From CAZVAR01 sp964625225 (GTDB lineage: Bacteria > Pseudomonadota > Alphaproteobacteria > JAJUGE01): a DNA stretch of 15,870 nt. The notes under the pieces are model-generated. The model was not told the origin of the DNA. It did not search any database and was given only the letters and a program-made list of their open reading frames with translations. Position 1 is the first letter of the stretch. Each line of letters opens with the position of its first letter. The DNA lies in the NCBI GenBank assembly GCA_964625225.1, contig CAZVAR010000090.1, positions 1-15,870 of the forward strand. The letters run 5' to 3'. Made by a program: the position numbers and the translations under genes. This document shows, piece after piece, positions 15,486 through 15,870 of this stretch.

Positions 15486-15513
15486 ATTGTGTCTCCGCGG
15501 AGGAGCGGGGGCA

Positions 15514-15870
15514 ATGAACCGGACGACGTGGCTACAGGAACGACGGATGCAGAAGTTTCGCGACGTGTTGAGCCGCTGGGAGGCTCGGGCGCTGTCGGCT
15601 CTCGAGGCGGGCGAGCTGCTGGGCTGTTCGGAGCGGCAGTTCCGGTGCTACCGACGGCGCTACGAGGAGGAGGGGCTGGAGGGGCCGCTCGACCGGCGCC
15701 TGGGCAAGGCCTCGGTGCGGCGGGTGCCGGTCGACGAGATCGCTTGGCTGCTGGAGGAGTACCGCGCACACCACGCTGGCTGGAGCGCCAAGCACTTCCA
15801 CGAGCACCTGCAGCAGCAGTACAGCTTCCGCTGGGGCTATAGCTGGACCAAGGCCCAGCTGCATGCGGCC
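15514..15870 (+). CDS. ISNCY-like transposase, N-terminal part (3' end outside window)
   Basis: The transposase catalyses movement of the insertion sequence. The first 119 residues are visible and stay open to the window end. Residues about 12-60 form a helix-turn-helix DNA-binding region (KFRDVLSRWEARALSALEAG then ELLGCSERQFRCYRRRYEEE). A linker, LDRRLGKASVRRVPVDE, follows, then the segment AKHFHEHLQQQYSFRWGYSW leading toward the catalytic core. The LDRRLGKAS and KHFHEHL motifs are what I recall of ISNCY-family transposases; the catalytic acidic residues are beyond the edge. ATG 15514 has AGGAG (15501-15505) eight bases upstream; ATG 15547 is a weaker alternative. A 10-base palindrome CTCCGCGGAG (15493-15502) overlaps the ribosome binding site. 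Confidence 0.78.
   Translation, partial: MNRTTWLQERRMQKFRDVLSRWEARALSALEAGELLGCSERQFRCYRRRYEEEGLEGPLDRRLGKASVRRVPVDEIAWLLEEYRAHHAGWSAKHFHEHLQQQYSFRWGYSWTKAQLHAA

Larger units (their letters stand above)
15450..15870 (+). mobile_element. Insertion sequence, left part only (ISNCY-like)
   Basis: The element comprises the direct repeats at 15450-15485 and an ISNCY-like transposase gene running off the window. The exact left end is uncertain (about 15440-15455). The right inverted repeat and target-site duplication lie outside, so completeness cannot be judged. It is inserted upstream of the TRAP operon, pointing away from it, and leaves the predicted promoter at 15391-15419 intact. Confidence 0.6.

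Noticed and set aside
15375..15842. 155-codon + strand frame overlapping the transposase start
   Set aside because: It crosses the TRAP promoter and the insertion-sequence end. The frame from 15514 has transposase motifs and a ribosome binding site.
1..15870. CRISPR array, tRNA or rRNA, toxin-antitoxin or defence genes
   Set aside because: None was seen on either strand. The only short repeats with regular spacing are the two copies at the insertion-sequence end.

Overview
The window is very GC-rich, with strong G/C preference at third codon positions and long shadow open frames opposite nearly every gene. Gene content (ManC of the fused type, a COG5610-type HAD protein, a TAXI-type TRAP transporter and tightly overlapping genes) fits an alphaproteobacterium, perhaps of the Rhodospirillales type. 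That placement is inference from style and content; no rRNA or marker gene is present.

Positions 2-7051 hold the end of a surface-polysaccharide operon on the + strand: the C-terminal part of UDP-glucose 6-dehydrogenase, the fused mannose-1-phosphate guanylyltransferase / mannose-6-phosphate isomerase (manC), a Wzx-like flippase, a two-domain HAD protein, and a GT4 glycosyltransferase. The last three are coupled by 4-base ATGA overlaps. The two nucleotide-sugar enzymes would supply UDP-glucuronate and GDP-mannose. The glycosyltransferase would add sugars, and the flippase would move the lipid-linked unit across the inner membrane.

Positions 7061-7711 (- strand) encode an unrecognised coiled-coil protein with one membrane segment and a Cys-Thr-Asp-Cys C-terminus. 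It converges on the first operon and diverges from a second + strand unit at 7898-12259. That unit comprises a PIG-L type deacetylase with a probable TTG start, a second GT4 glycosyltransferase whose best start is a non-ATG codon (ATA overlapping the upstream stop as ATAA), and a 719-residue protein of unknown function. The large protein seems to be built from two or three divergent beta-sandwich (concanavalin/LamG-like) units. A plausible reading is that this unit tailors the glycan by deacetylating an amino sugar and adding a sugar.

A hairpin at 12271-12287 sits exactly between convergent stops. Positions 12288-15351 (- strand) hold an unrelated TRAP transporter of the TAXI class: a Tat-type binding protein followed by a fused DctQM permease, with a recognisable sigma70-like promoter at 15391-15419. 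The right edge (about 15450-15870) is the left end of an insertion sequence with an ISNCY-like transposase, cut by the window end.

The parts least explained by known families are the 719-residue protein, the coiled-coil membrane protein and the C-terminal half of the HAD protein. I see no defence system, CRISPR array, RNA gene or phage module.
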